Shown: positions 11,431-19,215 of the stretch, in pieces | How the letters are laid out: each line of letters begins with the position of its first letter | Position numbering within the stretch: the stretch's first letter is position 1 | DNA from: JAIRMO01 sp046533115 | GTDB taxonomy: Bacteria > Spirochaetota > Spirochaetia > Treponematales > Breznakiellaceae | NCBI RefSeq assembly: GCF_046533115.1 | Contig: NZ_JAJQRC010000031.1 | Coordinates: forward strand, 1 to 36,235 | Length of the DNA: 36,235 bases | Direction of reading: 5' to 3' | Made by a program: the position numbers and the translations under genes | Notes under the pieces: generated by a model | Told to the model about the DNA's origin: nothing | The model's input: the letters and a program-made list of their open reading frames with translations, nothing else | The model's database searches: none

Positions 11431-11802
11431 TTACCGCCGGCTTTGGGTTTTTATATGGTCAAGGTATTTCTCGAAAGTCCTGCCGGTGGGAGGCCTGACA
11501 ACCAGAAAGCCGGCGCTAAACTTAGTTTCGGTACTTTGTATCCAGCGGACTTCAACCTCCAGTTCAAAAAGCTTCACCCCGGAAGCGGCTTCGGGTTTTA
11601 TCTGCATGGTATAATGATCGCCCACTGCAATTGCCGCATAGGTTCTGCTTTCCATAAGGAACCCCCCGCTGCTGATATTTCTCAGGATAGCTTCACCTTC
11701 AAAGCCATTAATACCGACCCTGACTAGGCAGCCATAGCGGGGCGCCCGGGGAGCCGGCTCCTGCACCGTTTCAATCTTTTTTTTGCTCTTTACTAACAAC
11801 AT
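11431..11802 (-). CDS. PilZ-domain protein, predicted c-di-GMP binder
   Basis: 123 residues, nearly all one PilZ domain. The c-di-GMP contact motifs are visible: an arginine motif R19-x-x-R22 (one residue shorter than the usual RxxxR) and N42-x-S44-x-x-G47 (NISSGG). The rest is beta strands and a short C-terminal helix. No enzyme domain is attached, so it probably acts as a stand-alone c-di-GMP adaptor, for example on motility or a chemoreceptor. The start has a GAGGTG ribosome site. It begins 23 bases after the chemoreceptor stop, so the two are almost certainly co-transcribed. The shortened arginine motif leaves some doubt about binding strength. Confidence 0.85.
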   Translation of the reverse strand: MLLVKSKKKIETVQEPAPRAPRYGCLVRVGINGFEGEAILRNISSGGFLMESRTYAAIAVGDHYTMQIKPEAASGVKLFELEVEVRWIQSTETKFSAGFLVVRPPTGRTFEKYLDHIKTQSRR

Positions 11803-11825
11803 ACCACACCTCGATTATTACAGGC

Positions 11826-13871
11826 TTAAGATTGGTCCGGGGGTATAAGATAATGCCCCTCGGCAATTTTCTGCGCAATTTCAAGGGACTCTGCAATTTT
11901 TTTACTTGCCATTTGTACATCCAGGATACTGTCATTTACATCCTTGGATATATTTTTCAGACTTTCTACCATATTATAGATGGCATCGCTTTCTTTTTGT
12001 ATCTCGTCGGAACCGGTACGGACCTGTTCGGTCGTTTCCCGCAGACTCGTTAACGCATTGAGTACCTGGGTTCCGTTTGACGCCTGGGCTTCCACCGCGG
12101 TATTTACCGAATTTAGGGATGCCTGCATATCGGTTACTTCGGTAAACATGCTGCCCAGGGTATCGACGGTTCCGGTGGATACCTGCCGCATCTTTTCGAT
12201 ACCGTCCCGCATATTTTTTATTTCATTGGAAATGGATGTCGATTCCTTGTTCGACAGTTCCGCAAGGCTCCGTACTTCCCCGGCTACCACCGCGAATCCC
12301 TTTCCCGCTTCCCCCGCGTGGGCCGCTTCTATGGCCGCGTTCATGGCGAGAATGTTCGTCTGGGCCGCGATATTTACCAGAGCAGCGTTGGCCTCTTCCA
12401 GAAACGCCGATTGATCCGCAATTCTGGTGAGTTCTTCCGTGAGATTATTCAACATTTTCCGGCCCGCTTCGGAGGACCTGCTGAGGTTTCCGGTGGTCTC
12501 GTGGGCCTGATGTACCACTGTGCGGACCGAATCAATGTCTCCCACCATCTGTTCGATTGATTCGGAAGACCGGGAAATGGTATCGGCCTGAATATCCACC
12601 GCGTTTTCCAGGGAATGGATATGGGTGATGATACCCTCCACCGAATCGGCGGTTTGAACTACCGAATCCATCTGGGCGTCGGTTTTATTCTGTACCGCCT
12701 CCATGTTACGGGAGATAACCCCCAGCCCGTCGGAAGATTCCCGGATGGAGACATGGAGGTTCCCGCTGACGTTTTTCTGTCCCAGGTGTTCGTTATTAAT
12801 ATCGGTAATAGTCTTCTTAAGCTCATCCCGAATGGTATGAAATGCCCGCTGTACGTCCCCGATTTCATCCTTCCGGTCCCGGGGAATATTGAGGTTAAAG
12901 TCCATGTTCGCCAGGGCTTGCGCGGCGGACTCAATTTCGATGATAGGCTTGATAAGGAAGACGCGCAATACGGATATAAAGATGAACACCGCGAGAATAG
13001 CCGCTGCTCCGGCGATGGTGAGGGTTTTTACCAGCATCTGGTTTATTTCAAAGAAGTATTCACTCTTTTCTTCGGTTCCAACCAAAAACCAGTCCGTGTT
13101 GGGGACCTTCGCGCCTGCGCCGATAAGGGATTTTCCGTTAAAGGTGTATGCGGCAACATCACTGCTGTTATGCACTATGCCCTCCAGAAACAGCGCCATG
13201 GACTGCAGGGAAGGATCTGTTGCCGCCTCTTCTATCGGATTAAACTGATTGTACACCAGATCCGTATCGGGGTGGCAGATAATCGTACCCTGGGAGTTGA
13301 TCATATAGATATAACCGGTTTTCCCTATGGTGATTTGCTTGGTCATGTCCGAGAGGACCGCGCCGTCCCGCCTCCCCGCCAGAACCCCCGCCACCTTGTC
13401 GTCAACCATGATGGGGGCCGCAAATATCACCCCCGGCTTGCCTGTCTGCCGGCTTATAAGCACGTCCGAAACAACCGATTGCCCGGCCAGGGATTTTTGA
13501 ACGTAATCCCGGTCCGCAAGGTTTGCGGTACTGTCATCTGTCATATAACGGGCGGTCCCGTCCGGAGCGACAATGAAAAACTCTATATACCCGTGGCGGT
13601 CAATCTCCGGAAGGAGGCTGTTCCGCTGGGTTTCCCAGTCCATGGTCTTGGTCCGGGCGCGGTTTGCCAGTTCGTAGAGCACATTGAGCTTCCCCTCAAC
13701 GATGCTCTCGGAGATAAGCCGGGCCGCGATTTGCGACTGGCTTTGCAGGGATTTTTTAGCGGTTCCTTCGATAATTCCCGAAGCTATCGTATCGGAGACA
13801 AGGGCCAAACCGGCCATAAAGATAAGCACCAACGCTCCAACGATTAAGGATACTTTTAATGATAATTTCAT
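11826..13871 (-). CDS. Methyl-accepting chemotaxis protein with dCACHE sensor
   Basis: A 681-residue transmembrane chemoreceptor. Order: membrane segment (about 8-30), periplasmic dCACHE-type ligand domain (about 35-275, with a DRDYVQKSLAGQ stretch), second membrane segment (about 283-306), HAMP (about 307-360) and a long coiled-coil signalling domain whose hairpin tip is near 497-538 (NIAAQTNILAMNAAIEAAHA then GEAGKGFAVVAGEVR). No C-terminal CheR-docking pentapeptide is present; the tail ends YLIPPDQS. I chose ATG 13871 because GAGG lies 6 bases upstream and the protein then begins at its membrane anchor; an in-frame start at 13922 would add 17 polar residues. It heads the run of genes that continues into PilZ. 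dCACHE receptors often sense amino acids or organic acids; the ligand here is unknown. Confidence 0.93.
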   Translation of the reverse strand: MKLSLKVSLIVGALVLIFMAGLALVSDTIASGIIEGTAKKSLQSQSQIAARLISESIVEGKLNVLYELANRARTKTMDWETQRNSLLPEIDRHGYIEFFIVAPDGTARYMTDDSTANLADRDYVQKSLAGQSVVSDVLISRQTGKPGVIFAAPIMVDDKVAGVLAGRRDGAVLSDMTKQITIGKTGYIYMINSQGTIICHPDTDLVYNQFNPIEEAATDPSLQSMALFLEGIVHNSSDVAAYTFNGKSLIGAGAKVPNTDWFLVGTEEKSEYFFEINQMLVKTLTIAGAAAILAVFIFISVLRVFLIKPIIEIESAAQALANMDFNLNIPRDRKDEIGDVQRAFHTIRDELKKTITDINNEHLGQKNVSGNLHVSIRESSDGLGVISRNMEAVQNKTDAQMDSVVQTADSVEGIITHIHSLENAVDIQADTISRSSESIEQMVGDIDSVRTVVHQAHETTGNLSRSSEAGRKMLNNLTEELTRIADQSAFLEEANAALVNIAAQTNILAMNAAIEAAHAGEAGKGFAVVAGEVRSLAELSNKESTSISNEIKNMRDGIEKMRQVSTGTVDTLGSMFTEVTDMQASLNSVNTAVEAQASNGTQVLNALTSLRETTEQVRTGSDEIQKESDAIYNMVESLKNISKDVNDSILDVQMASKKIAESLEIAQKIAEGHYLIPPDQS

Positions 13872-13984
13872 AATTTGCCTCTTTTCTGAATAAGTCCATG
13901 GGCAACGCCGGATCATACCCATGGCAGCTGCAAAATCAGCTATAAAAATACCCTATTATGTGCTATATTTACCTTATTGAATCG

Positions 13985-14097
13985 GTTTCAAAACTTCAGT
14001 TTTGAAACAGCAACCTTAGATTTAAATGCAAAAGCGAGCCTTTAGGCCTCTTTTGCAGAGCCAGTTTCAAGACTAACCGAGTTTTGAAACTGGCTCT
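13985..14097. repeat. Three successive intergenic hairpins, GTTTCAAAACT family
   Basis: This is the main content of the 426-base gap 13872-14297 between the divergent chemoreceptor and HD-GYP genes. Hairpin 1 is GTTTCAAAACT (13985-13995), a 2-base loop, and its perfect complement (13998-14008). A middle imperfect dyad pairs GCAAAAG with CTTTTGC (about 14027-14056). Hairpin 3 has perfect 14-base arms AGAGCCAGTTTCAA (14057-14070) and TTGAAACTGGCTCT (14084-14097). The sequence GAGCCAGTTTCAAAACT recurs exactly at 32065-32081. No T tract follows, so it is not a plain terminator. The rest of the gap, up to the promoter at 14233, is A+T-rich with no gene. Confidence 0.85.
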
Positions 14098-14232
14098 ATT
14101 GCCTCAAAATTTAACATTTGAAGCAAATTTTATTATATATGCCTTTTTATTTTTGATCAATCTGTAAAAATCCGGTAAAATCGGCGGAGGTTTTTCTTCT
14201 ATATAATTATAATTAGGAATTCCCGGATGCTA

Positions 14233-14260
14233 TTGAAAAAGTGATGTTCTATGCTATACT
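14233..14260 (+). promoter_or_regulatory. Sigma-70-type promoter for the HD-GYP gene
   Basis: TTGAAA (14233-14238) and TATACT (14255-14260) are separated by 16 bases. The start codon lies 37 bases past the -10 box, with AGGGG at 14287-14291 as ribosome site. Confidence 0.65.
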
Positions 14261-14297
14261 GGGGCGGTACTATCCGTATCCTCTTTAGGGGCCTATT

Positions 14298-15353
14298 ATG
14301 CAGGATGGAAAAAAGAAAGTTGTCCTCGTGGATGATAATCCGGTTAACTTAAAGCTGGCCAGAAATACGCTCATGGAGCGGTACAACGTCTTTACCGTGC
14401 CAAGCGCTGAAAAACTGTTCCAGTTTCTTGAGCAGACCCTGCCGGATCTGATCCTGCTGGATGTGGTTATGCCCGAAATCAACGGGTATGAGGCTATAGG
14501 AACCCTAAAGAGCAATCCCCGGACCGCCGGCATTCCGGTCATATTTCTCACCTCCAAAACGGATACGGTCAGCGAACTGGAGGGCTTTAGTCTGGGGGCG
14601 ATTGATTATATCTCCAAGCCCTTCTCCCCCCAGCTTCTTTTAAAGCGGGTGGAAGTGCATCTGCTCCTGGAGTCCCAAAAGGCGGAACTGAAAAATCTGA
14701 ACGAAAACCTCCAGCATCTGGTGGACGAGAAAACCGGGGAAGTTCTTGAACTGCAAAACGCCGTGATGATTACCATGGCAAACCTGGTGGAATGCCGGGA
14801 CGACGTAACCGGAGGCCATGTGGAAAGGACGGAACGGTTTCTGCGTATTCTGGTGGAGGAGATGGGGGCCCGGGGAATATACAAGGATATACTGGATACC
14901 TGGGACATCAATTTATTCCTCCAGTCCTCCAAACTCCACGATGTGGGCAAGATAGCCATCAAAGACAGTATACTCCTCAAGCCAGGTCCCCTGACCAGGG
15001 AAGAATTTGAGGAGATGAAAAAACATACCGTCTTTGGCGAGACGGTTATTGAAAAAATACAGCAAAATGCCCGGGAAAGCATATTCCTGACCCACGCCAA
15101 GATCATGGCCGGCACCCACCATGAAAAATGGGACGGTACGGGCTACCCCCGGGGGATGGCGGGTTCCAATATTCCCCTCCAGGGACGGCTCATGGCCTTT
15201 GTGGATGTATATGACGCATTGATTTCAGACCGGCCCTATAAAAAAGCCTTTCCCCCCGAACAGGCGGTAAAGATAATCAGCGACGGATGCGGGACCCAAT
15301 TCGATCCGGATCTTAAAAATGTATTCCTTGCCGCTGTCGGGCGTTTTAAATAA
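14298..15353 (+). CDS. Response regulator with HD-GYP c-di-GMP phosphodiesterase domain
   Basis: 351 residues, RpfG-like. The N-terminal receiver (about 5-122) has Asp12/13, phospho-acceptor Asp55 (LLDVVMPE) and Lys107. A coiled-coil linker (about 125-155) leads into an HD-GYP domain (about 157-350). This carries the metal-binding His-Asp 214-215 (LHDVGK), the HHEKWDGTGYPRG signature at 274-286, and the RDD..GGHVERT helix at 167-178. HD-GYP enzymes linearise cyclic di-GMP. Phosphorylation by one of the neighbouring kinases would control the activity; that partnership is inferred from position. The gene is transcribed away from the chemoreceptor from its own promoter. The catalytic residues look intact. 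Confidence 0.93.
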   Translation: MQDGKKKVVLVDDNPVNLKLARNTLMERYNVFTVPSAEKLFQFLEQTLPDLILLDVVMPEINGYEAIGTLKSNPRTAGIPVIFLTSKTDTVSELEGFSLGAIDYISKPFSPQLLLKRVEVHLLLESQKAELKNLNENLQHLVDEKTGEVLELQNAVMITMANLVECRDDVTGGHVERTERFLRILVEEMGARGIYKDILDTWDINLFLQSSKLHDVGKIAIKDSILLKPGPLTREEFEEMKKHTVFGETVIEKIQQNARESIFLTHAKIMAGTHHEKWDGTGYPRGMAGSNIPLQGRLMAFVDVYDALISDRPYKKAFPPEQAVKIISDGCGTQFDPDLKNVFLAAVGRFK

Positions 15354-15393
15354 TACCCGTGGCAGATGGCACAGATCAAAATAAGGAAAAAAT

Positions 15394-16809
15394 ATGAACA
15401 TTTTATTTGCCTCCAGCGAAGCGTATCCCTTTTTTACTTCCGGTAAGCTCGGGGATATGATCGGAAGCCTTGCTGTGGCGATGCGGCGGCAGGGGACCGA
15501 TGTCCGGGTTATCCTGCCCCTCTACGGTGATATGCGGGAAGAATGGCGGGGACAATTACGGTACATTACCAATTTCAACGTTCCGGTGAGCTGGCGCAAC
15601 CAATACTGCGGCCTTTTTGAACTGGTCCGGCAGGGGGTTACCTACTATTTTCTGGATAACGAGTATTATTTTAAGCGTCAGGGATTTTACGGATTCTACG
15701 ATGACGGTGAACGGTTCAGTTTTTTTTCCCGGGCCGTTCTGGAAACCGTCGCCCGCCTTGACCATAGCCCCCATATCATCCATTGTAATGACTGGCAGAC
15801 TGCGTTGATCCCGGTATATCTTAAGCTCTATTACCGGCACATTGAAAAATACGCCCCTATCAAGACCATTTTCACTATCCATGATATCCAGTATCAGGGA
15901 AAATACGGCCCCGAGATACTGGAGGGGACCCTGGGCATAGGGCGCGAAAATTTTCATCTGGTAGAATACGATGGTATTGTAAATTATATGAAAGGGGCCA
16001 TAGAAAGCGCGGACCTGGTCAGCACCGTATCCCCCGCCTATGTGGAGGAAATTCTAGACCCCTGGTACGGCTGCGGCCTGGACTCTTTTTTGCGCCTCCA
16101 GAAACATAAGCTCCGGGGCATCCTCAGCGGCATTGACCAGGATGAATATAACCCAGCCACTGACGCCTACATTGCCGCCCAGTATGACGCCGACAGCTTT
16201 GAAACGGGAAAACCCTTCTGCAAGGAAGGACTGCGGAATCTCTTCGGCCTCACGAAGCATGAAGCTCCCCTTATCGGCATGGTGATCCGTTTTGAAAGCC
16301 ACAAGGGACTCGATCTCTTAATCCATGGGGCGGACGAGATTCTCGGCGGAGGGATGCAGTTGGCGCTCATCGGTTACGGCGGCGGCGTCTATGAACGTTT
16401 CTTCGGCGAGCTGGCCGCCCGGTGGAACGGTCAATGCGCCGTCCGTTTCGGTTTTCTGCCGGAGCTTGCCCGGCAGGTATACTCAGGGAGCGACCTGTTC
16501 CTCATGCCCAGCAAATTCGAACCCTGCGGCCTTGCGCAGATGATTGCCCTGCGTTACGGATCAATACCCATTGTGCGCCAAACCGGCGGCCTCAGGGATA
16601 CTATTACCGAAGGGAAGGACGGTAACGGTTTTAGCTTTGTTTCCTACAGTGCCGATGAACTGCGGGACGCCTGTTTCCGCGCCCGGGACGCATGGCAGGA
16701 CAAGAATGCATGGAGCGCCCTCGTCCACCGGGCCATGCGCTGCGATTGCGGCTGGGACAAACCTTCCCAACGCTATCTTGAGCTGTACCAACAGGCAATG
16801 AAACTTTAA
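15394..16809 (+). CDS. glgA: Glycogen (starch) synthase, GT5 family
   Basis: 471 residues, the usual GlgA length, with two Rossmann halves. It would transfer glucose from ADP-glucose to a growing alpha-1,4-glucan. Visible motifs are HCNDWQTAL (130-138), TIHDIQYQG (161-169), IRFESHKG (298-305), and PSKFEPCGL (372-380, with catalytic-type Glu376) followed by IVRQTGGLRDT. The N-terminal nucleotide-sugar loop is altered: where E. coli has KTGGLAD this protein has TSGKLGD (15-21), so the usual lysine is replaced and a lysine appears three positions later. AAGGA precedes the ATG by 7 bases. It stands 40 bases after the HD-GYP gene, so read-through is possible. No other glycogen genes are nearby. 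Confidence 0.9.
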   Translation: MNILFASSEAYPFFTSGKLGDMIGSLAVAMRRQGTDVRVILPLYGDMREEWRGQLRYITNFNVPVSWRNQYCGLFELVRQGVTYYFLDNEYYFKRQGFYGFYDDGERFSFFSRAVLETVARLDHSPHIIHCNDWQTALIPVYLKLYYRHIEKYAPIKTIFTIHDIQYQGKYGPEILEGTLGIGRENFHLVEYDGIVNYMKGAIESADLVSTVSPAYVEEILDPWYGCGLDSFLRLQKHKLRGILSGIDQDEYNPATDAYIAAQYDADSFETGKPFCKEGLRNLFGLTKHEAPLIGMVIRFESHKGLDLLIHGADEILGGGMQLALIGYGGGVYERFFGELAARWNGQCAVRFGFLPELARQVYSGSDLFLMPSKFEPCGLAQMIALRYGSIPIVRQTGGLRDTITEGKDGNGFSFVSYSADELRDACFRARDAWQDKNAWSALVHRAMRCDCGWDKPSQRYLELYQQAMKL

Positions 16810-16953
16810 CCCCGGGGCGTGCCCAAAAAGTAATTTAGGTTACAAGCTGCGAACGATTCCCGGCCTCAAGCAAACGGGACCTTACCCCATCCGGTAAACA
16901 CAAAGACAAGCGAATAATTGACCGCGCAGCGGTCTACCTTGCGGTCGAATGCC

Positions 16954-17301
16954 TCATCCCCCGCTCCCCACCGCGTCTTCTACCGCCTCAAGAAAACCGG
17001 CGCTTGATTCGGTGGCCCCGGAGATCGCGTCCACATCGGTGGACCCCGAGGAAAGCACCACCTCCAGGAGTTCTTCCAGGGCATACCCTCCCACCAGGGG
17101 ATCTTCCCCGTGTTCCAGGATCTCTATTCCCCGGATATCTCCCCCGGGGCCTATCTGTACCCGCAGGTGTATCGGTCCCCGGTAACCTTCCCCGAATCCC
17201 TCATAGAAGCCCCCGGTGTCACCGGGCCCGGAACGCAGGCCGGCGCAGCCCCACATAAAGCCCGCGGCCAAAACCAAAAGAAAAAAACAGGAGCCCTTCA
17301 T
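16954..17301 (-). CDS. Small FMN-binding (RnfG/NqrC-type) lipoprotein
   Basis: 115 residues: a hydrophobic leader ending in a loose lipobox (MWGC, Cys19), then an FMN_bind domain (about 38-112). The flavin attachment motif SGAT is at 94-97 inside DAISGATESS, where ApbE-type flavin transferases link FMN to the threonine (Thr97). It is therefore probably an exported, membrane-anchored flavoprotein that carries electrons outside the inner membrane. No Rnf, Nqr or ApbE gene is in the window. GGAGG lies just before the ATG. It starts 63 bases after the thioesterase stop on the same strand and may share its transcript. Confidence 0.82.
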   Translation of the reverse strand: MKGSCFFLLVLAAGFMWGCAGLRSGPGDTGGFYEGFGEGYRGPIHLRVQIGPGGDIRGIEILEHGEDPLVGGYALEELLEVVLSSGSTDVDAISGATESSAGFLEAVEDAVGSGG

Positions 17302-17364
17302 ACTTCCTCCATGGGATTTGAAACTGACACCCTATATATGGGTTTGTCCCGGAGGCTGCTTTAA

Positions 17365-17808
17365 TTACCCCTTCTTTTTTTCCGCTTTTTCGGTAAATTT
17401 TTTATTGTTGATGATGAAACGCCGATGGGTTCCTTCGCCGATTTTTTCACGGCCATCTTCGGCTTCCACCCGGAATTCCAGCTGCCGGCCATCAATCGCA
17501 GCCAGCTCCGCGGAGGCCCGGACCAGCATCCCCGGCGGAGTCGGCGCCAGGTGCCGTATCGCCAACTCCGTCCCCACCGTGGACCAGCCCTCGGGGAGCA
17601 TCTTATCCACGGCATCCACCGCGGCTCCCTCCATCAGGGCCGCCATGGCCGGGGTCGCATACACCGGCAACCCGCCGCTGCCATAGGCCCGCGCAAGCAT
17701 GGCCTCCGTAACCCGCTCCTCCCTGGCGCCCTTCATTCCGGGCCTTAGCCCACCCGCTGCCTCAAAAAAACCCGCGCTTTGCCCCTGGCTCATGTCCTTG
17801 GATCCCAT
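17365..17808 (-). CDS. Hotdog-fold acyl-CoA thioesterase, FlK-like
   Basis: 147 residues, single hotdog domain. The triad of fluoroacetyl-CoA thioesterase FlK (Thr42, Glu50, His76) is matched in residue type and spacing by Thr52, Glu60 and His86, in the segments VYATPAMAALME and ELAIRHLAPTP. The family hydrolyses acyl-CoA esters. Many bacterial relatives do not act on fluoroacetyl-CoA, so the substrate is open; the context gives no clue. The ATG at 17808 follows GAGGGGGAAGGT. Methionines at residues 6 and 25 are possible later starts. The C-terminus is lysine-rich. Confidence 0.85.
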   Translation of the reverse strand: MGSKDMSQGQSAGFFEAAGGLRPGMKGAREERVTEAMLARAYGSGGLPVYATPAMAALMEGAAVDAVDKMLPEGWSTVGTELAIRHLAPTPPGMLVRASAELAAIDGRQLEFRVEAEDGREKIGEGTHRRFIINNKKFTEKAEKKKG

Positions 17809-17948
17809 ACCTTCCCCCTCATAATCTTTCTTTTTAGAGGACCCCTTCTTCCCCTGCTCAACGTACCCCAGGACAAATTTTTGGAGCTTATCCTGAGGAA
17901 CGGATCGATCTACTGGATATTTTATGATTTTTTTACCATAGTTGCTAT

Positions 17949-18788
17949 ATGATACGAAAGAAAGCCTATGCCTCCCATTTTTTAAGCGTGATTATGATGG
18001 TTCTTTTGTTCCCCTCCTGTTTTAAGGCGGAGCCCCGGAGGGAAGAAAACCCGGAGCCGGTCCAGAAGGCCGCGATGGATACGGAAGTCGTTTTGAATGA
18101 TCAGATCCAAAATATGCTGGAAAAAGCGGAAATCCCCCCGGAACTGGCCCGACGGATTTTAGCGGCTGCGGTGGAGGGGCCCACCTTTATTTTGGACCTT
18201 TTGATGATCCTGGAGGGGGATCCCTACCTCCGCATCCTGGTAGATAAGAAACATCCCCTCCCACCGGATTACGCGCCCGAAGACCTGGTAGAACTGACCG
18301 AAAGCTCCTACCGGGTAAGCAGGCCGGGCCTGCTCCTGCGGCAGGCCGCCGCGGAGTCCCTGGAGGAGATGGCCGCCGCTGCCGGGGCCGAGGGGATAAC
18401 CCTGATCGTGTCCTCTACCTACCGGTCCTACGCCTATCAGGAAGGGATCTATCAACGGAATGTCCAGGAATTGGGGCAGGAAACTGCGGATCGGGAATCC
18501 GCCCGGCCGGGTTACAGCCAGCATCAAACCGGATCGGTGGTGGACTTTGGGTCCATCACCGACTCCTTTGCCGAAACCCCGGCGGGCCGCTGGCTCCTGG
18601 TTAACGGAAGCCGCTTCGGCTGGTCCCTCTCCTTCCCCGACGGGTATGAGGCTGTCACCGGCTACCGCTGGGAAAGTTGGCACTACCGATACCTGGGCCG
18701 GGAACTCTGTGCCTTCATTGATACCTATTTTGACGGTATCCAGCAATACGCCCTGCGTTTCATTAACGAATGGGAACAGCACCGGTAA
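17949..18788 (+). CDS. D-alanyl-D-alanine carboxypeptidase, VanY/M15B family lipoprotein
   Basis: 279 residues. A basic-hydrophobic leader ends at FPSC (Cys24), a weak lipobox, so surface or periplasmic anchoring is likely. A helical spacer (about 45-120) precedes the M15B peptidase domain (about 125-270). Zinc ligands are visible: His192 and Asp199 in SQHQTGSVVDFG and His245 in ESWHYRYLG, with Glu242 as likely general base; STYRSYAYQ (155-163) is also typical. It would trim terminal D-alanine from peptidoglycan stem peptides. The ATG at 17949 lacks a clear ribosome site, but no better in-frame start precedes the leader. It is divergent from the thioesterase. Confidence 0.88.
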   Translation: MIRKKAYASHFLSVIMMVLLFPSCFKAEPRREENPEPVQKAAMDTEVVLNDQIQNMLEKAEIPPELARRILAAAVEGPTFILDLLMILEGDPYLRILVDKKHPLPPDYAPEDLVELTESSYRVSRPGLLLRQAAAESLEEMAAAAGAEGITLIVSSTYRSYAYQEGIYQRNVQELGQETADRESARPGYSQHQTGSVVDFGSITDSFAETPAGRWLLVNGSRFGWSLSFPDGYEAVTGYRWESWHYRYLGRELCAFIDTYFDGIQQYALRFINEWEQHR

Positions 18789-18819
18789 GCCCCACAGGCT
18801 GCTGCCGTGTAAACAAGAA

Positions 18820-19173
18820 ATTTACCACGACAGCGAAGAAGGGAATTAAGAATGAATAACTCATGTTACGTAAGGGTCCCAAGGAGAGATTTTAACCACA
18901 AACCTCACGAACTACACGAACAGAAACAAAGACAAAGGGGCGTTTCACCGATAGTTCTTTCCTGCTTTCCCCCGAACAAAGAAGAGAATTCAGGTATATA
19001 TTCCGGAATATCGAAGCAAAAGTTCGTGATGTTCGTGTCGTTCGTGGTTAATCCTATTCTTCCTGCGTAACTGCGTAACATGAGTGAATAATGAAAAGCG
19101 GACCGTTCTTCCTCATTCTTCGTTTTTCCCTCTTCATTATTCATTATTTCCTTCTTCGCCTTCGTGGTTGATT
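18820..19173. repeat. Nested multi-arm inverted-repeat element
   Basis: Fills the 427-base gap between the carboxypeptidase and the MATE gene (3' end to 3' end). Three imperfect arm pairs are nested. The outer arm (ACCACGACAGCGAAGAAGG, from 18824) pairs with CCTTCTTCGCCTTCGTGGT (about 19150-19168). The middle arm (GAATAACTCATGTTACG, from about 18854) pairs with CGTAACATGAGTGAATAAT (about 19074-19092). The inner arm (from TTAACCACAAACC at 18892, rich in CACGAAC) pairs with a GTTCGTG-rich arm ending GTGGTTAA (about 19022-19051). Short frames inside it do not look like genes. Related arms recur at 21931-22118. Confidence 0.8.
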
Positions 19174-19215
19174 CCTCTTTATGTAATTGCTCATATCACT
19201 GTTTAGTATAATCAC

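Noticed and set aside
12615..13847. Plus-strand frame opposite the chemoreceptor
   Set aside because: Antisense shadow of a clear chemoreceptor; no domain recognised.
13985..14097. Possible CRISPR array
   Set aside because: Units are inverted, not direct, and of unequal length, with no regular spacers and no cas genes nearby.
16920..16934. GACCGC/GCGGTC hairpin as terminator of glgA
   Set aside because: No T tract follows on either strand, and the stem is only 6 bases.
18852..19144. Short frames on both strands between the carboxypeptidase and MATE genes
   Set aside because: They lie inside the nested inverted repeat and their translations just mirror the arms.
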